64,000 bases of DNA from Paenibacillus periandrae (GCF_022458865.1 NZ_JAJNMU010000006.1:334479-398478); one strand, 5' to 3'; shown: positions 1 to 8,326, numbered from the stretch's first letter. The notes: a model not told the origin generated them from the sequence alone. Made by a program: numbers and translations.

Positions 1-451
1 CCAGACAAAAGTGATGCCCCTCGGATTCCAGCATCTTCAGCTGTTCCCTTTCCTGTAGAGTATCACTGGCCCCCAGAATTATGCAGGCATCCACCTTTTG
101 CGAACGGAATCGTTCAATGTAATCGCTCTCTTCGTCCAGGGAACGAAAGGTAAGCAGCAAATCATAACCCTTATCTTTCACCTTCGCGCCAATACCGCTT
201 AACACTTCGGAAAAATAATACGTCGAGAACAAATGAACCTTCGGCAAATAGGGAAGTACAACGCCCAAATTTCCGCTTTTGCGGCGGGCAAAGCTCTGAG
301 CTATCGCATTGGGGTGATAGTTAAGTGTCTTGGCAGCTTCCTGAACCCGCAGCTTCGTCTGTGCCTTCATGGGTCCTACACCATTAAAAACGCGGGAAAC
401 TGTAGCCTCGGATACACCTGCCAGCTCAGCAACTTCCTTCCTGGTTACAAT
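1..451 (-). CDS. LacI-family transcriptional regulator, N-terminal part (cut by window edge)
   Basis: The reverse strand encodes a LacI/GalR-type repressor running off the left edge. The first ~25 residues are a classic LacI helix-turn-helix (RKEVAELAGVSEATVSRVFN), followed by the hinge (LNYHPNAIAQSFARR) and the start of the periplasmic-binding-like ligand domain (GNLGVVLPYLP). The frame has an in-frame TGA, then AGGAGG, then GATCGTCCT and ATT GTA ACC AGG AAG. No ATG, GTG or TTG lies between the stop and the HTH, so ATT at 449-451, nine bases after AGGAGG, is the apparent start. Family members usually bind sugars or sugar phosphates; the ligand here is unknown. Confidence 0.85.
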   Translation of the reverse strand, partial: MVTRKEVAELAGVSEATVSRVFNGVGPMKAQTKLRVQEAAKTLNYHPNAIAQSFARRKSGNLGVVLPYLPKVHLFSTYYFSEVLSGIGAKVKDKGYDLLLTFRSLDEESDYIERFRSQKVDACIILGASDTLQEREQLKMLESEGHHFCL

Positions 452-479
452 AGGACGATCCCTCCTTCAGGTTTATGAA

Positions 480-1050
480 GCAAAATGACTTCGTGAGAAG
501 TACGGTGAATAAAGTTCCGCTGCGCGACCGAAGTATTCCTCCGAGATGATGCTTACGAAGCCAGTTTGCTTAAGCAAACTCTCAGCTGTTGTTCCCAGAA
601 TTATTTTATAAAAAATATAGCGGTAAAATTCCGGAAACAAAGGCACCGCTCCGCTATCTCCAGAACACCACGGTCGCTCCGCTCATATATTCACCAAACT
701 CTTTGAGTTTGTACAACAAACAAACTAACTGACTGACTAACCAACAAATCGAATAATCAAATAATTGACCCGCTAACTTCATTAGCCTTCGGCTTACAAG
801 CTTCTCGCGAACTTGATAAAAGGTAATTCGAAAGCATCTTTTTAAAGCATCATTCCACACAATGTACACGCGTACATTTTCTCATGAGACGCCTCCTGTG
901 TCAATACATAATCTAGATACCTTAACCTCCTCCCTTTTCGCGCCATATAGCAACACTCTTAGCGCTCTTCCGATTCATCATGATCTTGCTATTACAGGAT
1001 CGAGCGACTATGCTTGAAATAACGAATAGCCAAGCCCGGAGGGGATTTCT
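480..1050. repeat. Long intergenic stretch with repeat-like composition
   Basis: No convincing gene. Short open frames exist but lack ribosome-binding sites and family resemblance. The stretch is rich in small inverted and tandem motifs: AGTTTGCTTAAGCAAACT near 552-569 is a perfect palindrome, and around 722-745 there is an actaactgactgactaacc run. On the reverse strand the phrases GATTATTCGATTTGTTGG and GTTAGTTTGTTTGTTG resemble the intergenic segment at 37450-37560. I infer a dispersed intergenic repeat of the kind common in Paenibacillus. Promoter signals for the divergent LacI gene and the two-component genes should also lie here. Confidence 0.4.
861..878. promoter_or_regulatory. Near-palindromic operator-like site
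   Basis: AATGTACACGCGTACATT is a nearly perfect 18-bp palindrome (two central mismatches) between the divergently transcribed LacI-type gene and the response regulator gene. Its size and symmetry suit a LacI-family or similar dimeric repressor. It is about 410 bp from the LacI start, so assignment to that protein is only inference. Confidence 0.35.
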
Positions 1051-1764
1051 ATGAGACTGCTCGTAGCTGAGGACGATACATCGGTATGTGAAATGCTGCA
1101 GCTTTTTTTTCAAAAGGAACATTATAACACTACCTTTGTCCATGATGGATGGGTCGCCGAGCAGCGTCTGCTTGAGGAAAGCTGGGATTTTGTCATTCTG
1201 GACTGGATGCTTCCTGGCAAAGATGGGATCAGCCTCTGCAAACAGGTTCGCACCATAACGCCAACACCGATAATATTACTTACCGCACGGGATCAGGAGA
1301 AGGATCGGATTCTCGGATTGGAAAGCGGTGCAGATGATTATGTCGTCAAGCCCTTCAGCCCGATGGAGCTGATTGCAAGAATCAAAGCAGTCCTGCGACG
1401 TTATCACATGGGTACGTCCTCCTCCAGCTTGCAACCAGAGCCACCCTATCCTCCCCACGACTCTTTGAACATCTTAAAGCACAAGGACATCCGGATCGAA
1501 TTGGAATCCCGGATCACTATGATACGTGGAGCTGTGCTGACAAATTTGACCCCCAAGGAATTTGAGCTGCTGTGCCTGTTTGTTCGCCACCCGAAAAAGG
1601 TATTTACCCGCGATATGCTTATCGAGAGCATCTGGGGCTACGACTATATAGGTGAGGAACGAACCGTCGACGTCCATATCAAAAGGCTGCGCAACAAAAT
1701 ATCAACACCTGAGAATCCACTCGTGGTCACCGTATGGGGCATAGGCTATAAGCTGGAGGAATGA
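1051..1764 (+). CDS. OmpR/PhoB-family response regulator
   Basis: A 237-residue response regulator. The receiver domain (about 1-115) has the acidic pair EDD near residue 7, phosphoacceptor Asp51 (VILDWMLPG), the conserved Thr (LLTARD) and Lys (VVKPFSP). A variable linker leads to a winged-helix DNA-binding domain (about 140-235; LTPKEFELLCLFVRHPKKVFTRDML, then RTVDVHIKRLRNKI). It follows a GGAGGGG ribosome-binding site and is directly followed by the kinase gene, so the two form one operon. The regulon is unknown; the downstream iron-uptake operon is a neighbour but has its own promoter and Fur box. Confidence 0.95.
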   Translation: MRLLVAEDDTSVCEMLQLFFQKEHYNTTFVHDGWVAEQRLLEESWDFVILDWMLPGKDGISLCKQVRTITPTPIILLTARDQEKDRILGLESGADDYVVKPFSPMELIARIKAVLRRYHMGTSSSSLQPEPPYPPHDSLNILKHKDIRIELESRITMIRGAVLTNLTPKEFELLCLFVRHPKKVFTRDMLIESIWGYDYIGEERTVDVHIKRLRNKISTPENPLVVTVWGIGYKLEE

Positions 1765-1766
1765 CG

Positions 1767-3212
1767 ATGGGGAACAAACGATTGCGTTATCGCTTTACTT
1801 TTTTTCAACGCCAATTTATGAGTCATATGCTCGTATCCATACTGATCCTTGCTTTAATGGGAGCTGGCTTTGTCTATTATTTGAAGCAGCAATCGTATGC
1901 CCATGTAACGGAGGAGCTCAGCAATGCAGGTAAAGTGATTGTCCGACTGCTGACCCGTGAAGAGGAAGAACCGACTGTACCCCTACAGGCCTATCGAGGT
2001 TTGCTAGCTGAGCGCAAAATATCTTTTATTATTTTCGATAAAACCGGAGAGATTGCGTACCGTGATCCGAAAATGTCGGCCGCTCTGCGCAATAAAGCAT
2101 TTTTGGATGGCCTTCGTGCCCGTGTCATGTTCATTAAAGACAATCAGACCTTTATCGTTGACCGCAGCCCCGAGCAGCCGCTTGTCGTTTTAACCAAACC
2201 GATCCATCCCAAAAGCAAAACAACTGATATGTACATGTTCATTTTTTCCCCTGTAGTCGGTTACAAGGACATCCTATTATCCATGGATCGAAATGTTGGA
2301 TATGCAGCAGCATTAATTTTTGTGATTACAGCCCTTATTAGCGCTTTTATATCACGCAGGATAAGTCGAAGACTTCAACTGCTGCGCCAAGCCACATGCA
2401 AGCTCGCGGACGGTCATTATTCTATCCGGTTGCCGATCAATCGCTCCGACGAATTGGGCGACTTGGCACTCGATTTTAATGCAATGGCTGTACAGCTGGA
2501 GGCTTCCTCCCTACAACTCAAACAGTATGAATTACGCCGTCACTCCTTTATGACCGATGTATCCCATGAGCTGCGAACACCACTTACCTCCATACGGGGT
2601 ATTATTGAAGGTTTGAAAAACAATCTCGTCACAGAACCTGAGGATAAACACAAATACTACGCCATTATCGAAAAAGAAACGTTTCGTCTTATTCGTCTGA
2701 TTAATGAGCTGCTGGACATGGAAAAGATCGAAAATGGTTTGATCACACTGGCTAAGAAAAATAGTCCGCTGCGTGAAATTATGGAGACGGTAGTGGAAAC
2801 CTTGGAAGTGCTGATCGAAGCCAAAAAATTGCAAATCATTATTGAATGCGACCCTGATTTGGTCGTCTATTGTGATTATGATCGACTTACCCAAATTTTG
2901 ATCAACTTGATCAAAAACAGTATTCAATTTACCGAATATGGCACAATCCGGCTCACAGCGGCAGAAACCGAAGCCTCCACCCTGATCGATATTACCGATA
3001 CCGGACGAGGGATGACAAGCGCGGAGCTTGCGCTCATCTGGGACCGATTCTATAAGGCGGACCCATCCCGTGCCAAGAGCAGCAGTGAAACCGGTCTCGG
3101 ACTGTCCATCGTCAAGCAGCTCGTGGAGGCGCATGGAGGCACGATTGAAGCAAGCAGTACACCAGGAATCGGTTCTAGCTTTGTGATTACGCTTCCCAAG
3201 CTCGAATCCTAA
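1767..3212 (+). CDS. Sensor histidine kinase
   Basis: Membrane histidine kinase, partner of the preceding regulator. Counted from this start, a transmembrane helix spans about 20-39, an extracytoplasmic sensor domain 40-176, a second helix about 177-196, HAMP 197-248, HisKA with phospho-His at about 267 (MTDVSHELRTPLTS), and a HATPase with N box (ILINLIKNSIQF), G1 (DTGRGM) and G2 (GLGLSIVKQ). An ATG at 1761 would overlap the regulator stop as ATGA, but GGAGG at 1755-1759 is only one base from it and seven bases from the ATG at 1767, which I therefore prefer. Confidence 0.93.
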   Translation: MGNKRLRYRFTFFQRQFMSHMLVSILILALMGAGFVYYLKQQSYAHVTEELSNAGKVIVRLLTREEEEPTVPLQAYRGLLAERKISFIIFDKTGEIAYRDPKMSAALRNKAFLDGLRARVMFIKDNQTFIVDRSPEQPLVVLTKPIHPKSKTTDMYMFIFSPVVGYKDILLSMDRNVGYAAALIFVITALISAFISRRISRRLQLLRQATCKLADGHYSIRLPINRSDELGDLALDFNAMAVQLEASSLQLKQYELRRHSFMTDVSHELRTPLTSIRGIIEGLKNNLVTEPEDKHKYYAIIEKETFRLIRLINELLDMEKIENGLITLAKKNSPLREIMETVVETLEVLIEAKKLQIIIECDPDLVVYCDYDRLTQILINLIKNSIQFTEYGTIRLTAAETEASTLIDITDTGRGMTSAELALIWDRFYKADPSRAKSSSETGLGLSIVKQLVEAHGGTIEASSTPGIGSSFVITLPKLES

Positions 3213-3220
3213 ATTCTCTC

Positions 3221-3249
3221 TTGCTATTCTATGGAAAAGAACGTATAAT
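3221..3249 (+). promoter_or_regulatory. SigA-type promoter of the iron-uptake operon
   Basis: TTGCTA (3221-3226) and TATAAT (3244-3249) are separated by 17 bp, close to the housekeeping consensus. It lies nine bases after the histidine kinase stop and immediately upstream of a Fur box, so the permease operon is transcribed on its own. Confidence 0.75.
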
Positions 3250-3256
3250 TTCGACT

Positions 3257-3275
3257 GATAATAATTATCATTATC
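3257..3275 (+). promoter_or_regulatory. Fur box
   Basis: GATAATAATTATCATTATC matches the 19-bp Fur consensus GATAATGATTATCATTATC at 18 of 19 positions. It sits over the expected transcription start of the preceding promoter, so iron-loaded Fur should repress the siderophore uptake genes downstream. Confidence 0.9.
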
Positions 3276-3339
3276 GTATTTTTGCTCATACATAAGAGGA
3301 TCCGTACGCTGGAGGTGTCGAAAGCAACACAGCAAGCCT

Positions 3340-4362
3340 ATGAGAAAATTACAAGCCACTTCGAGTATGAAGCTCTTTTCCTTTAGCCTTATTTTTATCA
3401 TTTCGTTGTTCGTTTTAGTAACAGCCATGTTCCTGGCCATCTCCTACGGAGCCAAAGAAATGACGCTTGGCACCGTATGGACAGCCGTGATCGATTATAA
3501 CCCTAAATTGACCGCACACCAGATCATACATGAGCTGCGGCTTCCCCGGGTAATAGGAGCAGCGGTTATGGGAGCGGCGTTCGCTGTCGCTGGTGCTTTA
3601 ATGCAGGGTGTGACACGTAATCCGCTGGCGGATGCAGGAATACTCGGAATCAATTCGGGTGCAACCTTTGCCGTTGCCCTTAGCTTTGCATTTTTTCCTA
3701 ACTTGCCTTATTCGGCTTTAATTGCACTCTCTTTTACCGGAGCTGTGCTCAGTACGCTATTTATTTTTATGCTGGGCAGATCAGCTCCAGGCGGTCTAAC
3801 CCCTTTAAGACTCACCCTCGCGGGAGCAGTGGTAGCCGCTCTGCTGCATTCACTCAGCTCAGGGATTGCGATTTATTACAATTTGGCTCAGGATTTGGCC
3901 TTTTGGTACGCAGGAGGTGTTGCCGGGGTCAAATGGGTACAATTGCAGCTGCTAGTTCCGGTTATTGTAATAACCATTTTGTGGGCCTTTACGCTTGGAC
4001 GTTCGGTTTCGCTGATCTCGTTGGGTGATGATGTGGCCGTTAATCTTGGGGTAAACACGAAGCGGATTCGACTACTGGGCATGACCGCATCTGTGATTCT
4101 TGCCGGGGTATCGGTTTCAGCTGTGGGTGCGATTGGATTTGTCGGGTTGGTCATCCCACACATCGCACGCAAGCTGGTCGGTGTCGATTACCGATTCATT
4201 ATCCCCCTCTCTGCTGTGCTGGGTGCCGTACTGCTGGTTGTCGCCGACATGGGAGCCAGAATGGTCAACCCGCCACGAGAGCTTGCGCTTGGCATTATGG
4301 TCGCCATGGTCGGCGTTCCTTTCTTTCTTTATCTGGCTCGTAAAGAAAGGAGGAGCTTATAG
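3340..4362 (+). CDS. FecCD-family iron-siderophore ABC permease, subunit 1
   Basis: A 340-residue polytopic membrane protein of the BtuC/FecCD/FhuB family, with signature segments LRLPRVIGAAVMGAAFAVAGALMQGVTRNPLADAGILGINSGATFAV and, near the C-terminus, GAIGFVGLVIPHIARKLVG. About ten helices are expected. It would form a heterodimer with the next gene product to move an Fe(III)-siderophore into the cytoplasm. The ribosome-binding site before the ATG at 3340 is weak; GGAGGTG lies about 20 bases too far upstream. First gene of a Fur-box operon. The substrate siderophore cannot be read from sequence. Confidence 0.93.
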   Translation: MRKLQATSSMKLFSFSLIFIISLFVLVTAMFLAISYGAKEMTLGTVWTAVIDYNPKLTAHQIIHELRLPRVIGAAVMGAAFAVAGALMQGVTRNPLADAGILGINSGATFAVALSFAFFPNLPYSALIALSFTGAVLSTLFIFMLGRSAPGGLTPLRLTLAGAVVAALLHSLSSGIAIYYNLAQDLAFWYAGGVAGVKWVQLQLLVPVIVITILWAFTLGRSVSLISLGDDVAVNLGVNTKRIRLLGMTASVILAGVSVSAVGAIGFVGLVIPHIARKLVGVDYRFIIPLSAVLGAVLLVVADMGARMVNPPRELALGIMVAMVGVPFFLYLARKERRSL

Positions 4363-5379
4363 ATGCAGCAGCAAGTATCAAACCGAAGCAAAAAAACGAT
4401 CCAGGTCGGGATCATCCTGCTCATTATCGGCTTGTGTGCCATCCTGATCAGCTTGAACACAGGAACGATTCGGATCGCTCCTCTTCAAGTGATTCAAACC
4501 TTTCTTGGCCAGGGCAGTCCTGACGATAAGCTGGTTTTGTTCGAATATCGCCTGCCGCGGATATTGATTACAATGCTGGCTGGTATCGGATTAGGTGTAT
4601 CCGGTGCTATTTTACAAGGATTGTCCCGCAATCCACTGGCTGATCCCGGTATTCTCGGGCTTCATGCTGGAGCTGCTTTCGGGCTGATTGCGTTCGTCAG
4701 TTTTTTTCATTCGATGAAGGACGCCTCTGCTCTGCTGATTCCTTTATTCACTTTAACCGGTGGTGTGTTGTCAGCCTTTTTAATTGTGCTTCTCGCTTAT
4801 GACCGCCAAAGAGGTCTGCTGCCTATACGTCTCATCTTAATCGGGATCGCCGTAGCTGCAGGATTCAGTGCGATCACTTTGTTTTTATCGCTTCGTCTGG
4901 ATGAAACGACCTATGCTTTCACTGCAAGGTGGCTGGTTGGCAACGTCTGGGGACGGGATTGGATTCACGTCTTTGCCCTGCTTCCTTGGATTCTCATATT
5001 TGTTCCTTACAGCTTCCTCCAGACCCAAGCACTAAATGCGTTCTCGCTTGGAGATGAGGTAGCGACTGGTATTGGAACAGCCGTACGCAAGCAGCGGCTA
5101 TTGCTCTTGGTAACTGCCGTCGCTTTATCCAGCGCCAGTGTAGCGATGGCCGGAGGCATAGGATTTATCGGCCTCGTTGCTCCTCATCTTGCACGCCGCT
5201 TGGTCGGACCGATGCACCAACACTTTTTACCGATAGCTGGTCTAATAGGGCTCGTCATTCTCGTCGTTGCAGATACGATAGGGCGCTCCTTATTTCAGCC
5301 GAATGCGATTCCTGCAGGAGTTATAGTTGCCGCCATCGGTGCTCCATATTTCTTATACTTACTAACCAGATCCAAATAA
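4363..5379 (+). CDS. FecCD-family iron-siderophore ABC permease, subunit 2
   Basis: A 338-residue permease paralogous to the upstream gene (LPRILITMLAGIGLGVSGAILQGLSRNPLADPGILGLHAGAAFGL; GGIGFIGLVAPHLARRLVG). It starts immediately after the upstream TAG, with AGGAGG inside the end of the preceding gene, so translation is probably coupled. The two permeases are presumed to form the transmembrane heterodimer. No ATP-binding subunit follows in the operon; in Bacillus several such permease sets share one FhuC/YusV-like ATPase encoded elsewhere, which is the likely arrangement here. Confidence 0.93.
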   Translation: MQQQVSNRSKKTIQVGIILLIIGLCAILISLNTGTIRIAPLQVIQTFLGQGSPDDKLVLFEYRLPRILITMLAGIGLGVSGAILQGLSRNPLADPGILGLHAGAAFGLIAFVSFFHSMKDASALLIPLFTLTGGVLSAFLIVLLAYDRQRGLLPIRLILIGIAVAAGFSAITLFLSLRLDETTYAFTARWLVGNVWGRDWIHVFALLPWILIFVPYSFLQTQALNAFSLGDEVATGIGTAVRKQRLLLLVTAVALSSASVAMAGGIGFIGLVAPHLARRLVGPMHQHFLPIAGLIGLVILVVADTIGRSLFQPNAIPAGVIVAAIGAPYFLYLLTRSK

Positions 5380-5401
5380 AACCCAAATTTAAGGAGACCT
5401 T

Positions 5402-6346
5402 ATGAAAAAGACACTCATGATCCTGTTAAGCGCCGTATCGATGATTACCGTTTCCGCATGCGGCTCAACAACTCCCACGCCAGCAGCAGATCCACAGCCA
5501 GCACCCGCTGCCGCCCCTGCAGCAGCTACCGACAAACCGGCTGCCAAAGCACCAAGAATCGCTTCCGTTTCCATCCATTTAACGAATGATCTGTTGGCGC
5601 TCGGTATTACTCCGGTCGGTTCTGTCATCGGTGGCGATTTAAAAGCGTTCCTGCCTCATGTAGCCGATCGATTGAAAGACACGAAGCCGCTTGGTGTAGT
5701 TACCGAACCGGATATGGAAGCCATATTGTCATTGAAGCCTGACGTGATTTATCTGGATAAGCAATATGCCGGCAAAGATATTTCCAAATACGAAAAAATC
5801 GCTCCGAGCGTAGTATTCGATCTGGATGAAGGCACATGGCGGGATCACCTGAAAAAAATCGGTAAGCTAGTCGATCGCGATAAGGAAGCCGAGACGTTCA
5901 TTAAAGACTACGAAGCTCAGAAGGAACGTGTAAAAGGACTGATCAATACGAAGCTTGGAAAGGACGCTACTGTAATGGCCGTTCGTGTAACTGCCAAGGA
6001 GCTGCGTGTATTCGGAACGAGACGCCCAATGGGTCCTCTCTTGTATGAAGACCTTGGCCTTAAGCCAGCCAAAGGCGTCGAGAAAGTAAGCAAGGACAAA
6101 GCGTTTGACGTGATTTCTCAAGAGGTATTACCGGACTATGATGCGGATGCAATCTTCGTTATCGTGAACAGAGAAGATGGAGCCGAGAAATTATTTAAAC
6201 AAATTGAAAGCAATCCAATCTGGCAAGGTCTCAAGGCTGTAAAATCCCAACACGTTTATCTGATTCCTGATCAACCGTGGTTGGATTACTCCGCGCTTGG
6301 CACCAAAATGGCACTTGATGATGCCGAGAAGAAGTTCGCCAAGTAA
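5402..6346 (+). CDS. Iron-siderophore ABC transporter substrate-binding lipoprotein
   Basis: A 314-residue class III (FeuA/FhuD-like) binding protein. A signal peptide ends in a lipobox with acylated Cys20 (TVSAC), followed by an Ala/Pro-rich flexible linker (about 24-50), then the binding fold (PRIASVSIHLTNDLLALGITPVG; EAILSLKPDVIYLDKQYAG). It captures Fe-siderophore outside the membrane and delivers it to the two upstream permeases. Ribosome-binding site AAGGAG. Third and last gene of the Fur-controlled operon; a hairpin follows. Confidence 0.92.
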   Translation: MKKTLMILLSAVSMITVSACGSTTPTPAADPQPAPAAAPAAATDKPAAKAPRIASVSIHLTNDLLALGITPVGSVIGGDLKAFLPHVADRLKDTKPLGVVTEPDMEAILSLKPDVIYLDKQYAGKDISKYEKIAPSVVFDLDEGTWRDHLKKIGKLVDRDKEAETFIKDYEAQKERVKGLINTKLGKDATVMAVRVTAKELRVFGTRRPMGPLLYEDLGLKPAKGVEKVSKDKAFDVISQEVLPDYDADAIFVIVNREDGAEKLFKQIESNPIWQGLKAVKSQHVYLIPDQPWLDYSALGTKMALDDAEKKFAK

Positions 6347-6359
6347 CCCGGATTCGCTT

Positions 6360-6424
6360 GTACAGAGCAGACGAGCCATGTGGTCAAAAGACTGCTTGGC
6401 TCTTTTGCTTTGTACAAGCTTTTT
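6360..6424 (+). terminator. Terminator of the iron-uptake operon
   Basis: GTACAGAGCA...GAGCC pairs imperfectly with GGCTC...TGCTTTGTAC (6360-6415), and a TTTTT run follows at about 6420-6424. It lies just after the stop of the binding-protein gene. Confidence 0.6.
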
Positions 6425-6473
6425 AAGCGCATGCTCAGTTCCCATTCAGCGAGCATTCAGTTTTTAACTGTAT

Positions 6474-6576
6474 ACTACTGGAAAGTAGTTGAACTCCACC
6501 ACAGGCTTGACCCTTAACACTCTGCCGAGTTGCAGTGCTGTTATTTTTTTAAGCAATAACACTACTCGATGTAGTG
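6474..6576. promoter_or_regulatory. Cluster of short inverted repeats upstream of the YceI gene
   Basis: Two related half-site pairs: ACTACT-GGAA-AGTAGT at 6474-6489 and CACTAC-TCGAT-GTAGTG at 6560-6576, both built from ACTAC/GTAGT arms. A third repeat, GTTATT...AATAAC, spans 6540-6560 between them. Paired, evenly oriented ACTACT/AGTAGT sites suggest operators for a dimeric regulator (for example MarR- or DtxR-like in size). The regulator is not identifiable from sequence. Confidence 0.45.
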
Positions 6577-6641
6577 AATAGTGCAATGATGTCCGTCACG
6601 CCACTTCAGACTGCGGTTCATATGTAAAAGGAGGCTTTCCC

Positions 6642-7334
6642 ATGAATATTAGAAAAACTATACTTGCATTAGGTGCAGCGGCTGTACTAATAGGCGGTGG
6701 TTATGCTGCTTATGACTACTACGCCGGAAATCACATTACCATCCAACAGGTTATTCCCACAACTACGACCACAACTGCATCTGTTCCCACCAACAGCATG
6801 ACTGCCGTTGTACCAGCCAAGCTGGACGGGTTGTGGACCATCCAGCCGGCTTCTAAAGTGTATCTCTCCGTGACGACCTCCAAGGAAACAGTGAACATCG
6901 AAGGTGCCTCTGTCAAAGGAACATGGATCATCAATACGACCGATCCTAGCATCATGAAAGCTGAAGGGATCGTCGATACGACTTTGCTGCAATCAGGTAA
7001 TCCGCAAAGGGACAACCATGTCAAAGGAAATGATAGCTTAAACACAGCTAAATTTCCGGAAGCCAAATTCACCGTAAAATCCTTTGATAACTTCCCTAAG
7101 GAGTGGAAGGAAGGCAGCAAGGTCGCATTCACCATGACCGGAACCCTCACAATCAAAGACATCTCGAAGGACGTAACCTTTACCAGCGAAGCGTTATACA
7201 GTCAAGGTGCTTTGAATGTGGAGGGCAGTACAGTCGTAACCTTCGCCGATTATGGTATGAAAAACCCGCATACGGTTTTATTAGAGGCCCAAAATAATGT
7301 GACGGTACAGCTCAGACTTGTATTGAAGCTATAG
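6642..7334 (+). CDS. YceI-family protein, membrane-anchored
   Basis: 230 residues. An N-terminal hydrophobic segment (about 5-27) serves as signal or anchor, followed by a Thr/Val-rich linker (35-60) and a YceI-like lipocalin barrel (about 62-230; LDGLWTIQPASKVYLSVTT, VKGNDSLNTAKFPEAKFTVKS, GTLTIKDISKDVTF). YceI proteins bind amphiphilic or polyisoprenoid molecules outside the cytoplasm; the ligand here is unknown. Ribosome-binding site AAGGAGG. The 3' end overlaps the convergent YheD-like gene by six bases. Confidence 0.88.
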   Translation: MNIRKTILALGAAAVLIGGGYAAYDYYAGNHITIQQVIPTTTTTTASVPTNSMTAVVPAKLDGLWTIQPASKVYLSVTTSKETVNIEGASVKGTWIINTTDPSIMKAEGIVDTTLLQSGNPQRDNHVKGNDSLNTAKFPEAKFTVKSFDNFPKEWKEGSKVAFTMTGTLTIKDISKDVTFTSEALYSQGALNVEGSTVVTFADYGMKNPHTVLLEAQNNVTVQLRLVLKL

Positions 7335-8099
7335 CCTTTTCCCATACGCTTTTGCATATCTGCGGATTTTCCCGAAGATCGATTTATCCTTTAAACGTCT
7401 GAATATATAAGGATCGGGAGAAGTATTCACCTCAAGCACCCACGGGTGCAGCTTATTATCCAATGCAACGTCCAGGCCGATTTCCTTCAGTCCGCGATAG
7501 GTCGTGTGAAGCTGACGCGCTGTAGATAGTCCAAGCTTTCGCAAGCGGTGAATATATTTTTTCTTTGCAGTACCGGATACATAGGCGGAAAGCAGCGTCT
7601 CTATCGGTTTAAGCGTACCTCCATTATGAACATTCGTAACGATTTTCTTCGGGTGAGCTACACGGCCGATGACACCGGTGGCTTCCCATTTCCTGTTTGG
7701 TGTTTGTTGAACCATAACTCGAATATCGAAACGCCGATTCCGGTATTTGGTTAGATGGATGCCCTTCTGTACGAGATACAGTCGTTTTCTTGTGCGTTTT
7801 CGGATCGAATTGTAAAGATCATCAAAGTTGGAAAATGATTTTTTCACTACTCCATTCTGATACTTGTAACGCTTCCCATCCGTAACAGAGCTCTTTTCTA
7901 CACGCATAACACCGTTGCCGTAAGTGCCACTATCCGGTTTGATATAGACCATCCCATATTGATTTAGCAGGTCATGCAGAGAGGTACGCGTCATTTTTCT
8001 CGTCTCGGGCACATAAGTACGCAGCTTGGCATTACGCAGCATCACGCTTGTTTTTCTCCATTTACTTACAATATGCCTACTATAGTTTACTTTGCGCAT
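7329..8099 (-). CDS. YheC/YheD-family ATP-grasp protein (spore coat associated)
   Basis: 256 residues with the YheC/YheD ATP-grasp signature: YIKPDSGTYGNGVMRVEKS (nucleotide-binding Lys and Gly-rich loop), LVQKGIHLTKYRNRRFDIRVMVQ, GGTLKP, and the metal-binding end LHPWVLEVNTSPDP. In Bacillus, YheC and YheD associate with the endospore coat, which supports a spore-former. Shorter than the ~450-residue YheC/D of B. subtilis, so it represents mainly the ATP-grasp core, as in many Paenibacillus paralogues. The substrate is unknown. Ribosome-binding site AAAGGTGG. Confidence 0.88.
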   Translation of the reverse strand: MRKVNYSRHIVSKWRKTSVMLRNAKLRTYVPETRKMTRTSLHDLLNQYGMVYIKPDSGTYGNGVMRVEKSSVTDGKRYKYQNGVVKKSFSNFDDLYNSIRKRTRKRLYLVQKGIHLTKYRNRRFDIRVMVQQTPNRKWEATGVIGRVAHPKKIVTNVHNGGTLKPIETLLSAYVSGTAKKKYIHRLRKLGLSTARQLHTTYRGLKEIGLDVALDNKLHPWVLEVNTSPDPYIFRRLKDKSIFGKIRRYAKAYGKRL

Positions 8100-8248
8100 T
8101 CGGCTCCACCTTTCTTCAAGCTTCCTTCAGCAGTAACAAACATGAAGTGAATATCTCCCACTTTCAATCTAGTGTATGCACAAGCGGCGCTACTTGAAAG
8201 GGCGCTTTCAATATCCTATCCTCCATTTCATCAAGCAGCCGCAACGCA

Positions 8249-8277
8249 AATAAGCAGCCCCTGTGGGACTGCTTATT
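8249..8277 (-). terminator. Hairpin downstream of the membrane-protein gene
   Basis: AATAAGCAG (8249-8257) pairs perfectly with CTGCTTATT (8269-8277), with additional CCC/GGG pairing inside. It lies 50 bases past the stop of the minus-strand gene at 8327 and probably ends its transcript, although the T-tract is short. Confidence 0.5.
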
Positions 8278-8326
8278 CTTGCTATTTAACGATCCAATAC
8301 AGCTGCAGTCTGCCTGCCCGACATCA

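Noticed and set aside
654..869. A 71-residue reverse-strand frame near the left edge
   Set aside because: It starts inside the palindrome at 861-878, has no ribosome-binding site, and its codons are unlike the neighbours.
2532..3440. A 302-residue open frame on the reverse strand within the histidine kinase
   Set aside because: It lies opposite a complete, motif-rich kinase gene, has no ribosome-binding site and no family resemblance; it is a shadow frame.
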